A stretch of DNA of 41,124 bases, from positions 1 to 41,124 of the forward strand of contig JAFRIV010000016.1 in the NCBI GenBank assembly GCA_017432615.1, in the 5' to 3' direction. Positions within the stretch are counted from its first letter, which is position 1; each line of letters opens with the position of its first letter. Position numbers and translations under genes: made by a program. The notes under the pieces were generated by a model. That model saw only the letters and a program-made list of their open reading frames with translations, was not told the origin of the DNA and searched no databases. This DNA is from Oscillospiraceae bacterium. Its GTDB lineage: Bacteria; Bacillota; Clostridia; Oscillospirales; Oscillospiraceae. Of the stretch, positions 7,960-16,041 are shown in pieces.

Positions 7960-8757
7960 TTAAGATGTGCGGGACGCTTTCCCGGAAAGTCTCTTTCTAA
8001 GGGCATCCAGCAGTCTCAGATACAGCGTGCCCACCGCCAGAAGGAACAGCAGGATCGCCAGGATCCACCAGGCGCTTCCCATGAAGGGGAGTTCGTTTGT
8101 GAATCCGAAGGCTCCGGCGGGGCTGCCCCAGTTGAGAAAGAAATACGGATAGTGAACGCCTCGGGCAAACTCCCAGCCTGACAGATAGGCGATCCCGGCA
8201 TAGACGGCATAGGCCGCGGGCGGGATCGTGACATAAACGATACTGCGTTTGGGGATCCTGCCGCAGATGCCGGTTACAAAAAAGTCCAGCACCGAGGTGA
8301 TCGGCACCACGACATGCGTCAGCGTGTTCTGCACATTCCAGGCAAAGCGGCCCAGCGTCGGTGCCAGAACGAAAGCGAAAACGACGCCGGTCAGCGTGAT
8401 GGACACGGTGCTGATAAGCTTCAGGACATACCACCACGCCGGTACAGCGCGGTTTCGCAGCAGGAAAACCGCGCCCGCGAGACACAGGATCGCCATAAGG
8501 AGATTGGACTGAATCGTAAAATACATGAATACCTGCCTGCCGCCCATGAAGCTGTTCCTGCCCGCGGCATAGCTGAGACAGGTGCCGATTACAGCCGAGA
8601 AAATCACAACGGCCTTGAGAGCGAGAGACAAGGCTTTGAGACGGGAAGGCAAGCGGATCAGCGTTCCTGTTTCCTTCTCGTTAACCATCCTGACGGCGTC
8701 CGGCTCACCCTGCCGGGATTTGAGCAGGACGTTTCTTCCTTCTGCTGTGACCGACAC
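7960..8757 (-). CDS. Pr6Pr-family membrane protein
   Basis: 265 residues with six to seven transmembrane helices after a polar ~35-residue N-terminus. The pattern FTIQSNLLMAILCL, WNVQNTLTHVVVPI (with the conserved HxxxP) and YPYFFLNW is characteristic of Pr6Pr family proteins, whose role is unknown. The start is GTG at 8757: AAGGAGG at 8766-8772 lies 8 bases upstream and no ATG fits as well. It begins 26 bases after the lipase-like gene on the same strand, so the two are probably one operon. Confidence 0.78.
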   Translation of the reverse strand: MSVTAEGRNVLLKSRQGEPDAVRMVNEKETGTLIRLPSRLKALSLALKAVVIFSAVIGTCLSYAAGRNSFMGGRQVFMYFTIQSNLLMAILCLAGAVFLLRNRAVPAWWYVLKLISTVSITLTGVVFAFVLAPTLGRFAWNVQNTLTHVVVPITSVLDFFVTGICGRIPKRSIVYVTIPPAAYAVYAGIAYLSGWEFARGVHYPYFFLNWGSPAGAFGFTNELPFMGSAWWILAILLFLLAVGTLYLRLLDALRKRLSGKASRTS

Positions 8758-8783
8758 GTGTTTTCCTCCTTGTCCTGGTGCTT

Positions 8784-9467
8784 TCAGTTTACCGGCAGTT
8801 GATCGATCAATTCCAGCAGCTCCAGGTAGAACGGCCGGATGTTGTTTCGCTTCATCATGCCGCCCTGCAGGGACATGTGATCGCCGGAATAGGTCGGCAG
8901 GATCTGCCAGATCCCCGGTACCGCCGCATCGGGGCCAAAGATCGTACTCGGCTCACCGACGGGCGCCATGGCCGAGACCGTGTTGACCAGACCGTCATTT
9001 TCCTGCCAGGTCTCGTCGATCACAAAGCCGCCCGCGGACATGCCGGTATAGGCGCCCATCTGTGCGGAGCTGCGGAGGAACATGGGCTCCATTCTGGAGC
9101 GGATCGGGCGCTGTACCCCGTCTGCGGGCTCGGTCGCGCTGCAGGGAACGGCAAAGTAATAGACCTGCGGCAGGGTTGCGATCCGCGCGTTCATGGCCAG
9201 GGCGTTGTCGATATGCATATCAAAGGCGGCGTAGTCCTCCTCGGATCGGCCGTCCTTCTCCGCCTGCTTGCGGTTGCTGAAGAAATTGCCCCAGTAGGGC
9301 ATCCGTTTGTAGGTCTTGTCATAGCTCCCCCATCCGGAGAGGCCGTGGACAAAGATATACTCGGTGTCGGATCGCTCCGGTACGGGCGTCGGCTCCGTCC
9401 CGCACGCTGTCAGGAAAAGCAGCCCGATGCCCAGAAGAAGAGCCGGATATTTTCCGTTTCGTTTCAT
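8784..9467 (-). CDS. Lipase-like lipoprotein lacking the catalytic-serine region
   Basis: 227 residues from ATG 9467. A signal sequence with lipobox FLTAC predicts a lipid-anchored extracytoplasmic protein. YIFVHGLSGWGSYD is the oxyanion-loop region of staphylococcal-type triacylglycerol lipases. Near the C-terminus, WQENDGLVNTVSAMAP resembles the catalytic-Asp region and YSGDHMSLQGG the catalytic-His region. The segment that normally separates these (roughly 200 residues, including the GHSxGG nucleophile elbow) is missing: the sequence jumps from RMPYWG to NFFSNRKQAEKDGRSEEDYA. The frame stays open, so an in-frame deletion has probably made an inactive protein. No conventional ribosome binding site is obvious. 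A TTG at 9482 is a less likely start. Confidence 0.65.
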   Translation of the reverse strand: MKRNGKYPALLLGIGLLFLTACGTEPTPVPERSDTEYIFVHGLSGWGSYDKTYKRMPYWGNFFSNRKQAEKDGRSEEDYAAFDMHIDNALAMNARIATLPQVYYFAVPCSATEPADGVQRPIRSRMEPMFLRSSAQMGAYTGMSAGGFVIDETWQENDGLVNTVSAMAPVGEPSTIFGPDAAVPGIWQILPTYSGDHMSLQGGMMKRNNIRPFYLELLELIDQLPVN

Positions 9468-9492
9468 TCCAATCACACCCAATAAAAGAGTA

Positions 9493-9813
9493 TTATTCTG
9501 TTTCCCGGTCTGCCAGCGCCCATTGGATCAAAGCGGTCAGAATGGGCTGGAGTTTTCGTGCCTTGTCGGTCAGCCCGTATTCCACGCGGATTGGCACCTC
9601 CAGATACTCTGACCGCTCCACCAGCCCGTCGTCCTCCATCTCCTTCAAGGTCTTGGATAGCATGGTGTTGGAGATACCGCAGATGTTCTTCAGCAGCTCG
9701 TTATACCGGCTTGTGCCGTTTGAAAGCAGGGAACAGAGAATCGGCAGCTTCCACTTTCCGCCGATGGCATTCAGTGCGCCCTGCAGGACACACTCCGGGG
9801 AGCAGGGTTTATT
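9493..9813 (-). pseudogene. HxlR-family regulator without a recognisable start codon
   Basis: The open frame gives 106 residues beginning NKPCSPECVLQGALNAIGGK. It has the HxlR hallmark IGGKWKLPILCSLL, the helix-turn-helix RYNELLKNICGISNTMLSKT, and the wing LVERSEYLEVPIRVEYGLT. Length and content are those of a complete HxlR protein. However, an in-frame TAA (9814-9816) lies immediately before the domain, no ATG, GTG or TTG occurs in the first third, and the first in-frame ATG falls inside the recognition helix. The N-terminus has therefore been lost or mutated, or a non-standard start is used. HxlR proteins normally sense aldehydes or redox signals and regulate neighbours. Confidence 0.65.
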
Positions 9814-9972
9814 TTATAAAGGTGGTATTTTATCCTCACAAAACAAACCCTGACTGTGGCTCATTTGTGGCATAGTGACACAGCAGTTGGGAGAAAGGAC
9901 AAATAACCACCTAAGATGCGAATTTCCATTAACCCCCAAGTATCACACCATCACGAAAGGAGCCACTTGAAC

Positions 9973-10110
9973 ATGAAAATCTCGTATTCTCAATTGCTGA
10001 CAATTGATCGTGTGCAAATGGCTATTTTCAATGAAAGACATGTACAAGCCGGATATCGGCTCACGTCTTTTGAACTTTTTTGCGGTATTGCGCAGGGGTA
10101 TAGCCTGTAA
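9973..10110 (+). pseudogene. Short reading frame with good ribosome binding site, possibly a 5' gene remnant
   Basis: AAAGGAG (9956-9962) precedes ATG 9973 at a workable distance. The 45-residue product (beginning MKISYSQLLTIDRVQ) resembles nothing I recognise, and its last third overlaps the 3' end of the AraC gene on the other strand. It may be the front of a gene cut off when the carbohydrate locus was inserted or rearranged, or chance. Beyond HxlR, this short frame and the AraC tail, the 9814-10060 gap shows nothing else. Confidence 0.2.
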
Positions 10111-11317
10111 TATCCCGAAAACTCTGGATGAAATAGTTTACTGTATTGAAGGCCAGGCGCTCCGAAAGGTCCTTAATACTCAGATCCGTGGATTCCAGCA
10201 GCACCTTCGCGCGCTCCACCTTCACATAGCGGATATAGCTGCTGACAGATTGCCCGGTCTCTTTCTTGAACTTCTCCGTCAGATAATACTCCGTATAGCC
10301 AACCAAGGCCGCCAAATCGGCAGTCTTTATCTTTCGATCCAGGCTCAGCTCAATATAATCGCAGCATTTCTGGATAGCGTGAGAATAGTTTGGATTTACA
10401 CGCAAATGGTGAACACGATAGATAAAATCATGGTACATGGCGTGGGCCAGCGCAGAGAGTTCCCCGGAATCATGGCAGTCTTCCACAGCCTGTATATAAG
10501 AATCCCCCAATGGATAGGCAATTTCCGGAGACAATCCGCCCTCCATAGCGGCACGGCAGACCAGAGTCGTAAAGACGACGTTGCTTGTTTTCATCTGCCG
10601 CAGAGGATCCTGACCCTTGATTGGAACGCCCGGACTTAAACGGATGCTGTTTTGGAACACATTGTAGTAATTGATATCGCCGTTTCTCACCATTTGCAGC
10701 ATAGCTCTCTCGGCAAGATAAATCTTGTTCCGATCCCGCATCTTCTCATCGGACGCGTGGTGCATCTGCTCCGCCTGCTTCACCTCGGTACGCAGCGCGT
10801 CAAGGCCGATCTGCTGCCCGGTGAGTGTGTTATGAACCATGATGGTATAACGGGTGAAGATTGCATAGGACATGACCGGCAGATCCGGAAGGAGCCGGAT
10901 GAGTGCGGAGGCCCAGGCAGCGTTCTCCAGGCTGCGGGAGTAGGGACTCAGCGCCACCCTGAGTTGCCGGTCGGTCGGCAGCGTATAGAACACAGGGCCT
11001 ACGGCGAAGATTAGACTGCGGTTGCGTTCCGATTCGTAGCTCAGCGCCCACTGCATCCCAATGAGAGAACCGATGATCTGCGGCCGGGTGTTGTCGGTAT
11101 CCCCTGCGTAGCGGAGAAGTTTTTCCCGGCCGCCCAGTATTGTAAAGGCATTCTCCAAAATCTCGCGCTCCGGAGCCGGGCAGGAGGTGGCAATAAAACT
11201 GCCGTTCTGATCATAACACCAGACATAAAGCCTCTCGCTGACGGGGATCAGGCTTTCAAGCAGGACAAGATTTTGCTCCCCACTGGTCATCCACTGTCGC
11301 ACACCGCTCAGATCCAC
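10061..11317 (-). CDS. AraC-family transcriptional regulator
   Basis: 418 residues. The C-terminal ~100 residues are an AraC DNA-binding domain with two helix-turn-helix motifs (IKTADLAALVGYTEYYLTEK and LSIKDLSERLAFNTVNYFIQ) ending in the signature FRDITGYTPAQYRKK. The N-terminal ~300 residues are a sensor region I cannot assign; it has no membrane segments, so it should sense a cytoplasmic ligand. The start is GTG at 11317 behind GGGAGGTGA. The gene diverges from the GPH symporter/glycosidase operon (184-bp gap), making it the likely activator of that operon in response to an imported sugar. Confidence 0.9.
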   Translation of the reverse strand: MDLSGVRQWMTSGEQNLVLLESLIPVSERLYVWCYDQNGSFIATSCPAPEREILENAFTILGGREKLLRYAGDTDNTRPQIIGSLIGMQWALSYESERNRSLIFAVGPVFYTLPTDRQLRVALSPYSRSLENAAWASALIRLLPDLPVMSYAIFTRYTIMVHNTLTGQQIGLDALRTEVKQAEQMHHASDEKMRDRNKIYLAERAMLQMVRNGDINYYNVFQNSIRLSPGVPIKGQDPLRQMKTSNVVFTTLVCRAAMEGGLSPEIAYPLGDSYIQAVEDCHDSGELSALAHAMYHDFIYRVHHLRVNPNYSHAIQKCCDYIELSLDRKIKTADLAALVGYTEYYLTEKFKKETGQSVSSYIRYVKVERAKVLLESTDLSIKDLSERLAFNTVNYFIQSFRDITGYTPAQYRKKVQKT

Positions 11318-11418
11318 GGCATATCACCTCCCAAGCTTTTGTAATCCATATTACCACCAGTCCCGGTAAAAACGCAAGAATCATCCGTAATTTTTGTAAT
11401 TTTTCCGGATTTTTTGAG

Positions 11419-11448
11419 TTTACGATTTCTTCTGTTTTCCTGTAAAAT
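11419..11448 (+). promoter_or_regulatory. Promoter of the glycoside-utilisation operon
   Basis: -35 TTTACG (11419-11424), 18 bp, then extended -10 TG-TAAAAT (11441-11448), 53 bases before the symporter ATG. The weak -35 fits activation by the divergent AraC protein. Confidence 0.5.
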
Positions 11449-11501
11449 AGGATCATCGCAAAACCCAATACCATCATTACAAGAAGTAAGGAGAAAGCAT
11501 C

Positions 11502-13019
11502 ATGGCAAAGGAAAAAATCAGCACAAGTCAGATCGACGGCGTCGACTATCGTCGCGCAAAACTGTGGCAGATCATTTTGGTGGCCTTCAACGCCTTCAAC
11601 GGCATGGCCATGTATTTTCTCATCGGGCTTGCCAGCTACTCGGCAAGCATCGGCTACGGCATCGCGACTCTGGTGGTCGGCGGCCTGCTGACCTTCACCC
11701 GCATCTTTGACGCTATCACCGACCCCCTCCTCGCCTTCGTCTATGACCGGGTCAACACCCCTTTCGGTAAGGTGCGGCCCCTGATGTTCCTCGGCTGGGC
11801 TGTACAGAGCGCAGGCGTGCTGTGCATGTTCAACTTTTTCTCAAGCAAGGGTCACGGCGTTGGCTTTTTTCTGCTGTTCTACATGGTCTACGTTATCGGC
11901 TACACCATGGTGAATATGACTGCTCAGACGCTGCCTGCCCTGATGACCAACGACCCCAAACAACGCCCTACCGTCGGTGTGTGGCAGACAGCACTGAATT
12001 ATATCACGCCGATGGTGCTGAACATCGTGGTTTACACGAAGCTCATGCCCGCTTTCGGTGGCAGCTTTAACCAGGAATTCCTGAATGTTGTGACCTGGCT
12101 CTGCATCGGCATTTCCTTCGTTGGCGTCGTTCTTGTCTGCATCGGCATCTCTGCCTTTGATAAGCCGGAAAACTTCAAGGGCATCGGCAAAACCGAGCAT
12201 CTCAAGCTCAAGGACATGTGGGACGTGCTGAAGAACAACAAACCCCTGCAAAGCTACATCATCTCCGCCTCCTCTGACAAGATAGCACAGCAGGCCTCCG
12301 CTGCCTCCATCGTCAGTACGATGTTAAACGGCATACTCATCGGCAATATGGGTCTTGCCACCACGCTGAGCATGATCGGTATGCTGCCCTCTATTTTGTT
12401 TGCGATTCTCGGCGCCCGCTATGCCGGCAAGCACGGCAACAAGGAATCCATTGTTGCCTGGACGCGCTACAGCATTATCGCAAATATCACGATGATTGCC
12501 TTCTTTATCATCACCCGCCATACAGTGGGTACCACGGCCATCTCCACCTCGCTGATCTTCAAGATCCTCTTCATTGTCCTGACCTTCGCGGTCAACGGCT
12601 TTTCAATGGGTGTCACCACCGCCAACACTGGCTTTATGGCCGACCTGATCGACTTCGAACTGGATCGCTCCGGCAAGTACATCCCTGCCGTCGTCTCCGG
12701 CACCTACAGCCTGGTGGACAAAATCGTCTCTTCCTTCTCCGCCGCCATTGCTACCGGCTGTGTTGCCCTGATCGGTTACACGGCCACGATGCCCCAGCCC
12801 ACCGACGAGGCGACCCCCGGAGTGTTCTGGATGACTATGTTCCTGCGCTACGGTCTGGCGGTTCTGGGCTTCATCTGCACGCTGCTGGCCATGCACGGCT
12901 GTAAGCTGGGCAGACCTGAGATGATCGAGGTGCAGAAACGCATTGCCGACAAAAAGGCCGCTGCAAAGAGCGAGTTTTTCGAGAAAAAACTGCACGAAGG
13001 AGACTCTGTCAATGCGTAA
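11502..13019 (+). CDS. GPH-family glycoside/pentoside/hexuronide:cation symporter
   Basis: 505 residues, twelve predicted membrane helices. The motif FDAITDPLLAFVYDRVNTPFGKVRP (~65-90) contains the GPH cation-site aspartates and the conserved DR-x-x-T-x-G-x-x-R/K-P loop; an FELDRSGKY segment occurs in the second half. GPH carriers import glycosides or small oligosaccharides with Na+ or H+. TAAGGAG lies before ATG 11502. It is the only transporter in the operon, so all downstream glycosidases probably work on what this carrier brings in. The stop overlaps the next gene's start by 8 bases. Confidence 0.9.
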   Translation: MAKEKISTSQIDGVDYRRAKLWQIILVAFNAFNGMAMYFLIGLASYSASIGYGIATLVVGGLLTFTRIFDAITDPLLAFVYDRVNTPFGKVRPLMFLGWAVQSAGVLCMFNFFSSKGHGVGFFLLFYMVYVIGYTMVNMTAQTLPALMTNDPKQRPTVGVWQTALNYITPMVLNIVVYTKLMPAFGGSFNQEFLNVVTWLCIGISFVGVVLVCIGISAFDKPENFKGIGKTEHLKLKDMWDVLKNNKPLQSYIISASSDKIAQQASAASIVSTMLNGILIGNMGLATTLSMIGMLPSILFAILGARYAGKHGNKESIVAWTRYSIIANITMIAFFIITRHTVGTTAISTSLIFKILFIVLTFAVNGFSMGVTTANTGFMADLIDFELDRSGKYIPAVVSGTYSLVDKIVSSFSAAIATGCVALIGYTATMPQPTDEATPGVFWMTMFLRYGLAVLGFICTLLAMHGCKLGRPEMIEVQKRIADKKAAAKSEFFEKKLHEGDSVNA

Positions 13020-15198
13020 GATTACGACGCTGACCGACGGCTGGCACTTTCTGAAAAGCGCCGTCTCGGCAGAAGAGGCATACAAGGCAGCCATGCGGGG
13101 CGAGGCTGTCACCCTGCCGCACACCTGGAACGCCGTGGACGGCCAGGACGGCGGCAACGACTATCATCGCGGCATTTGCTGGTATGTCCGCGAACTGTCC
13201 AAAAACGAGACCACCGGAGACCGGCTGTTTCTGGAGCTGAACGGTGCTGCCCACACCTGCGAGGTCTATCTCAACGGTGAAAAACTCTGTCATCATGAGG
13301 GCGGCTACTCCGCCTTCCGCGTGGAGCTGACAGAAAAGTTGGGGGAAAAGAACACGCTTGCGATCTCCGTGGACAACAGCAGCAACGACCGTGTCTATCC
13401 CCAGAAAGCAGACTTCACCTTCTACGGCGGCCTGTATCGCACAGTCAACTTGATCGCCGTTCCTGCCGAGCATTTTGAGCTTTTGAAGGACGGCACCCCC
13501 GGCATCAAGGTCACGCCGGTGGTCGATCTTGAAAAGAAGACGGCGACTGTCACCGTAGAGACCTGGCACAACGCCCCTTCTGTGGACATCACTGTCAACG
13601 GCGAAACGAAAACCACGGAGCGCTGCGCGCAGTTCATTATTGAAAACGTGCACCTCTGGGATGGCGTGGACGATCCCTGGCTCTATATGGCTACGGCAAA
13701 GCTGTCCTCCGGCGACGAAGTGTCATGCCGCTTTGGCTGCCGCGTCTTTTCCTGCGATCCCAATAAGGGTTTTTTCCTTAACGGGCGCAGCTATCCGCTG
13801 CGCGGTGTGAGCCGCCACCAGGATCTCAAGGGCAAGGGCAACGCCTTGTCTTATGAAGACCATGCGGCCGACATGGCCATCATCCGGGAGCTTGGCGCCA
13901 ACACCCTGCGTCTGGCCCACTATCAGCACGCGCAGGAGTTTTACGATCTTTGCGACGAAAACGGCATAATTGTCTGGGCTGAAATTCCCTATATCACCAT
14001 GCACATGACAAACGGGCGGGAGAATACTCTCAACCAGATGCGGGAGCTGATCACCCAGTGCTATCATCATCCCTGCATCGCGGTCTGGGGCCTCAGCAAT
14101 GAGATCACCGCCGCCAGTGCCGTCAACGAGGATCTCTTGGAGAACCATCGGCTCTTGAACGAATTATGCCACCGTCTCGATCCTACGCGCTTGACAACCA
14201 TGGCCAATGTCTTTATGCTGGAGATCGAAAGCCCCATTCTGGAGATTCCGGATATCAACAGCTATAACCTCTACTTTGGCTGGTATCTTGGGGAGCTGGA
14301 GCAGACGGACGAATTCTTTGACGAATATCACGCCAAATACCCGGGTCGGGTCATCGGCTTCTCCGAATACGGCGCGGACGCCAATCCCGCTTTCCACTCC
14401 TCACGCCCTGAGAAGGGCGACTATACCGAGGAATACCAGGCGTTGTATCATGAGCATATGCTCTGCATGATCGAAGCGCGGCCGTACCTCTGGGCAACGC
14501 ACGTCTGGAACCTCTTCGACTTCGCCGCCGATGGGCGTGACGAGGGCGGCAAGCACGGTGAAAACCAGAAGGGGCTTGTCACCTTTGACCGCACACTAAG
14601 GAAGGACGCTTTCTATCTTTATAAGGCAGCCTGGAACAGAAAAGAATCCTTCGTTCATCTTTGCGGCAAGCGCTACATCAACCGCTGCGAGGCCGAGACT
14701 GAGATTAAGGTATACTCCAACGCAACCGAGGTGCGCCTCTATATGGACGATACGCTGATTGGTGAGCAGCAGGGTGAGACTATCTTCCGCTTTGCTGTTC
14801 CGCTTATGGGTGAACACCTGATCCGCGCCGAAGCAGAGGGCTGCAGTGACACCATGATAATCCGCCGGGTAAACGAGCCGGACGAGAACTACATCTTCAA
14901 TAAAGCTGCAGCTTCCGTCACCAACTGGTTCGACGCCGATGAGATCGACCCGAGCTGTTTCTCCATCAATGATACGCTGGGAGAGATTCGCTCTCATCCG
15001 CAGGCCGGAGCAATCGTGGACGCCATGATGGCTAAGGGCGCCTCTGAGCGAGGAGATGTGGCCGATGCAGTGAAGGATAATCCCGCGCTTCAGCGGATGA
15101 TGGGCCGCATGACCATGCTGAGCCTCCTCAAACAGGGCGGCGCAGACGAGGAAAGCATCAAACAGCTCAATCGCGTTTTGCAGGGCATTAAGAAATGA
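13012..15198 (+). CDS. Glycoside hydrolase family 2 enzyme (beta-galactosidase/beta-glucuronidase type)
   Basis: 728 residues, no signal peptide. Order: sugar-binding jelly roll (~1-175, with TLPHTWNAVDGQDG and the FYGGLYR motif), Ig-like domain (~180-260), TIM barrel (~265-570), then further C-terminal domains. LRGVSRHQD opens the barrel. Glu364 in WGLSNE is the expected acid/base and Glu452 in GFSEYGAD the nucleophile. The last ~75 residues are an extra helical domain of unknown role. Specificity (galactoside, glucuronide or other) cannot be fixed from sequence. ATG 13012 with GAAGGAG is used; a longer frame would run inside the symporter gene. The coupling implies co-expression with the carrier. 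Confidence 0.9.
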   Translation: MRKITTLTDGWHFLKSAVSAEEAYKAAMRGEAVTLPHTWNAVDGQDGGNDYHRGICWYVRELSKNETTGDRLFLELNGAAHTCEVYLNGEKLCHHEGGYSAFRVELTEKLGEKNTLAISVDNSSNDRVYPQKADFTFYGGLYRTVNLIAVPAEHFELLKDGTPGIKVTPVVDLEKKTATVTVETWHNAPSVDITVNGETKTTERCAQFIIENVHLWDGVDDPWLYMATAKLSSGDEVSCRFGCRVFSCDPNKGFFLNGRSYPLRGVSRHQDLKGKGNALSYEDHAADMAIIRELGANTLRLAHYQHAQEFYDLCDENGIIVWAEIPYITMHMTNGRENTLNQMRELITQCYHHPCIAVWGLSNEITAASAVNEDLLENHRLLNELCHRLDPTRLTTMANVFMLEIESPILEIPDINSYNLYFGWYLGELEQTDEFFDEYHAKYPGRVIGFSEYGADANPAFHSSRPEKGDYTEEYQALYHEHMLCMIEARPYLWATHVWNLFDFAADGRDEGGKHGENQKGLVTFDRTLRKDAFYLYKAAWNRKESFVHLCGKRYINRCEAETEIKVYSNATEVRLYMDDTLIGEQQGETIFRFAVPLMGEHLIRAEAEGCSDTMIIRRVNEPDENYIFNKAAASVTNWFDADEIDPSCFSINDTLGEIRSHPQAGAIVDAMMAKGASERGDVADAVKDNPALQRMMGRMTMLSLLKQGGADEESIKQLNRVLQGIKK

Positions 15199-16040
15199 AA
15201 AAAGCTGTACAACAGATCATGCTGGGCACCGTGACCGGAAACGAGGTACAGGCTCGCGACACCTTGCAGAGAATCAAGGCCGCCGGATACGAAGGCCTTG
15301 AGCTCAATCACTTTATGATTCATCCGAGCTCTCTGATGGTGCGGCTCATGACCCGCGCCGCCGGAATGCCCACCGGAAACGGCGGAAAGCTTGACTGGCA
15401 CACACTCGTAAAAGAGAGCGGCCTTGCGGTGGTAAGTCTCCATACCGACCTGGGGAGCTTGGAGCGGGAGCCGGAGGTAATTATTGGAGAGGCGAGGAGC
15501 TTCGGCACCGATAAAGTCGCCATCACCGGAATGTACCGCTTTGACTATTCCGACGAAGCTGCGGTGCGTGAACTGGCAAAACGTTTGAACAAGGCAGGCG
15601 AAACAATGAAAGAGAGCGGGCTTTCGCTGCTTTACCACAACCACAACGTTGAACTGTTGCCGGTCAATCCGAGCCTTCGCGCCTATACGATCCTGATCGA
15701 AGGCACGGATCAGAATTATGTAAACTTTGAGTTTGACAGCTACTGGTTCACTGATGGAGGCGCAGATGCAAAAGCGTGGATGCAAAAACTGGGCAGCCGC
15801 ATGAAGCTCTGGCATATCACCGACCGGGGCAGCCGCCAAAAAGGTCGCGCCATGACGCCGATCCTGAAAGCGGACAGTATGGAGCTTGGCACTGGGAACA
15901 TGGATCTTGATGGTCTGATGATGATTGCCGTTTCCAACGGCATCGAGGCCGTGGTGCTGGAGAGCCATAAAAACTGGATCGACAAGGACCCTGTCAAAAG
16001 CCTGGAAGTAAGCGCAAAGTGGTTAAAAGAGAGGTTTTAA
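15195..16040 (+). CDS. Sugar-phosphate isomerase/epimerase-like TIM-barrel protein (AP endonuclease 2 fold)
   Basis: 281 residues, cytoplasmic. The fold is that of xylose-isomerase-like barrels. Likely metal ligands are in YHNHNVEL (~149-156), FEFDSYWFTD (~178-187), LWHITDRG (~205-212) and ELGTGNMD (~230-237). The family includes sugar isomerases and epimerases as well as enzymes acting on 3-keto-glycosides and C-glycosides, so placement between glycosidases makes a role in opening an unusual glycosidic bond or converting a released sugar plausible. There is no oxidoreductase partner in the operon. Its ATG overlaps the TGA of the GH2 gene (ATGA), indicating translational coupling. Confidence 0.82.
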   Translation: MKKAVQQIMLGTVTGNEVQARDTLQRIKAAGYEGLELNHFMIHPSSLMVRLMTRAAGMPTGNGGKLDWHTLVKESGLAVVSLHTDLGSLEREPEVIIGEARSFGTDKVAITGMYRFDYSDEAAVRELAKRLNKAGETMKESGLSLLYHNHNVELLPVNPSLRAYTILIEGTDQNYVNFEFDSYWFTDGGADAKAWMQKLGSRMKLWHITDRGSRQKGRAMTPILKADSMELGTGNMDLDGLMMIAVSNGIEAVVLESHKNWIDKDPVKSLEVSAKWLKERF

Positions 16041-16041
16041 C

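Noticed and set aside
12943-13011. Longer N-terminus for the GH2 enzyme
   Set aside because: It lies inside the symporter gene; ATG 13012 has its own GAAGGAG site and the family start.
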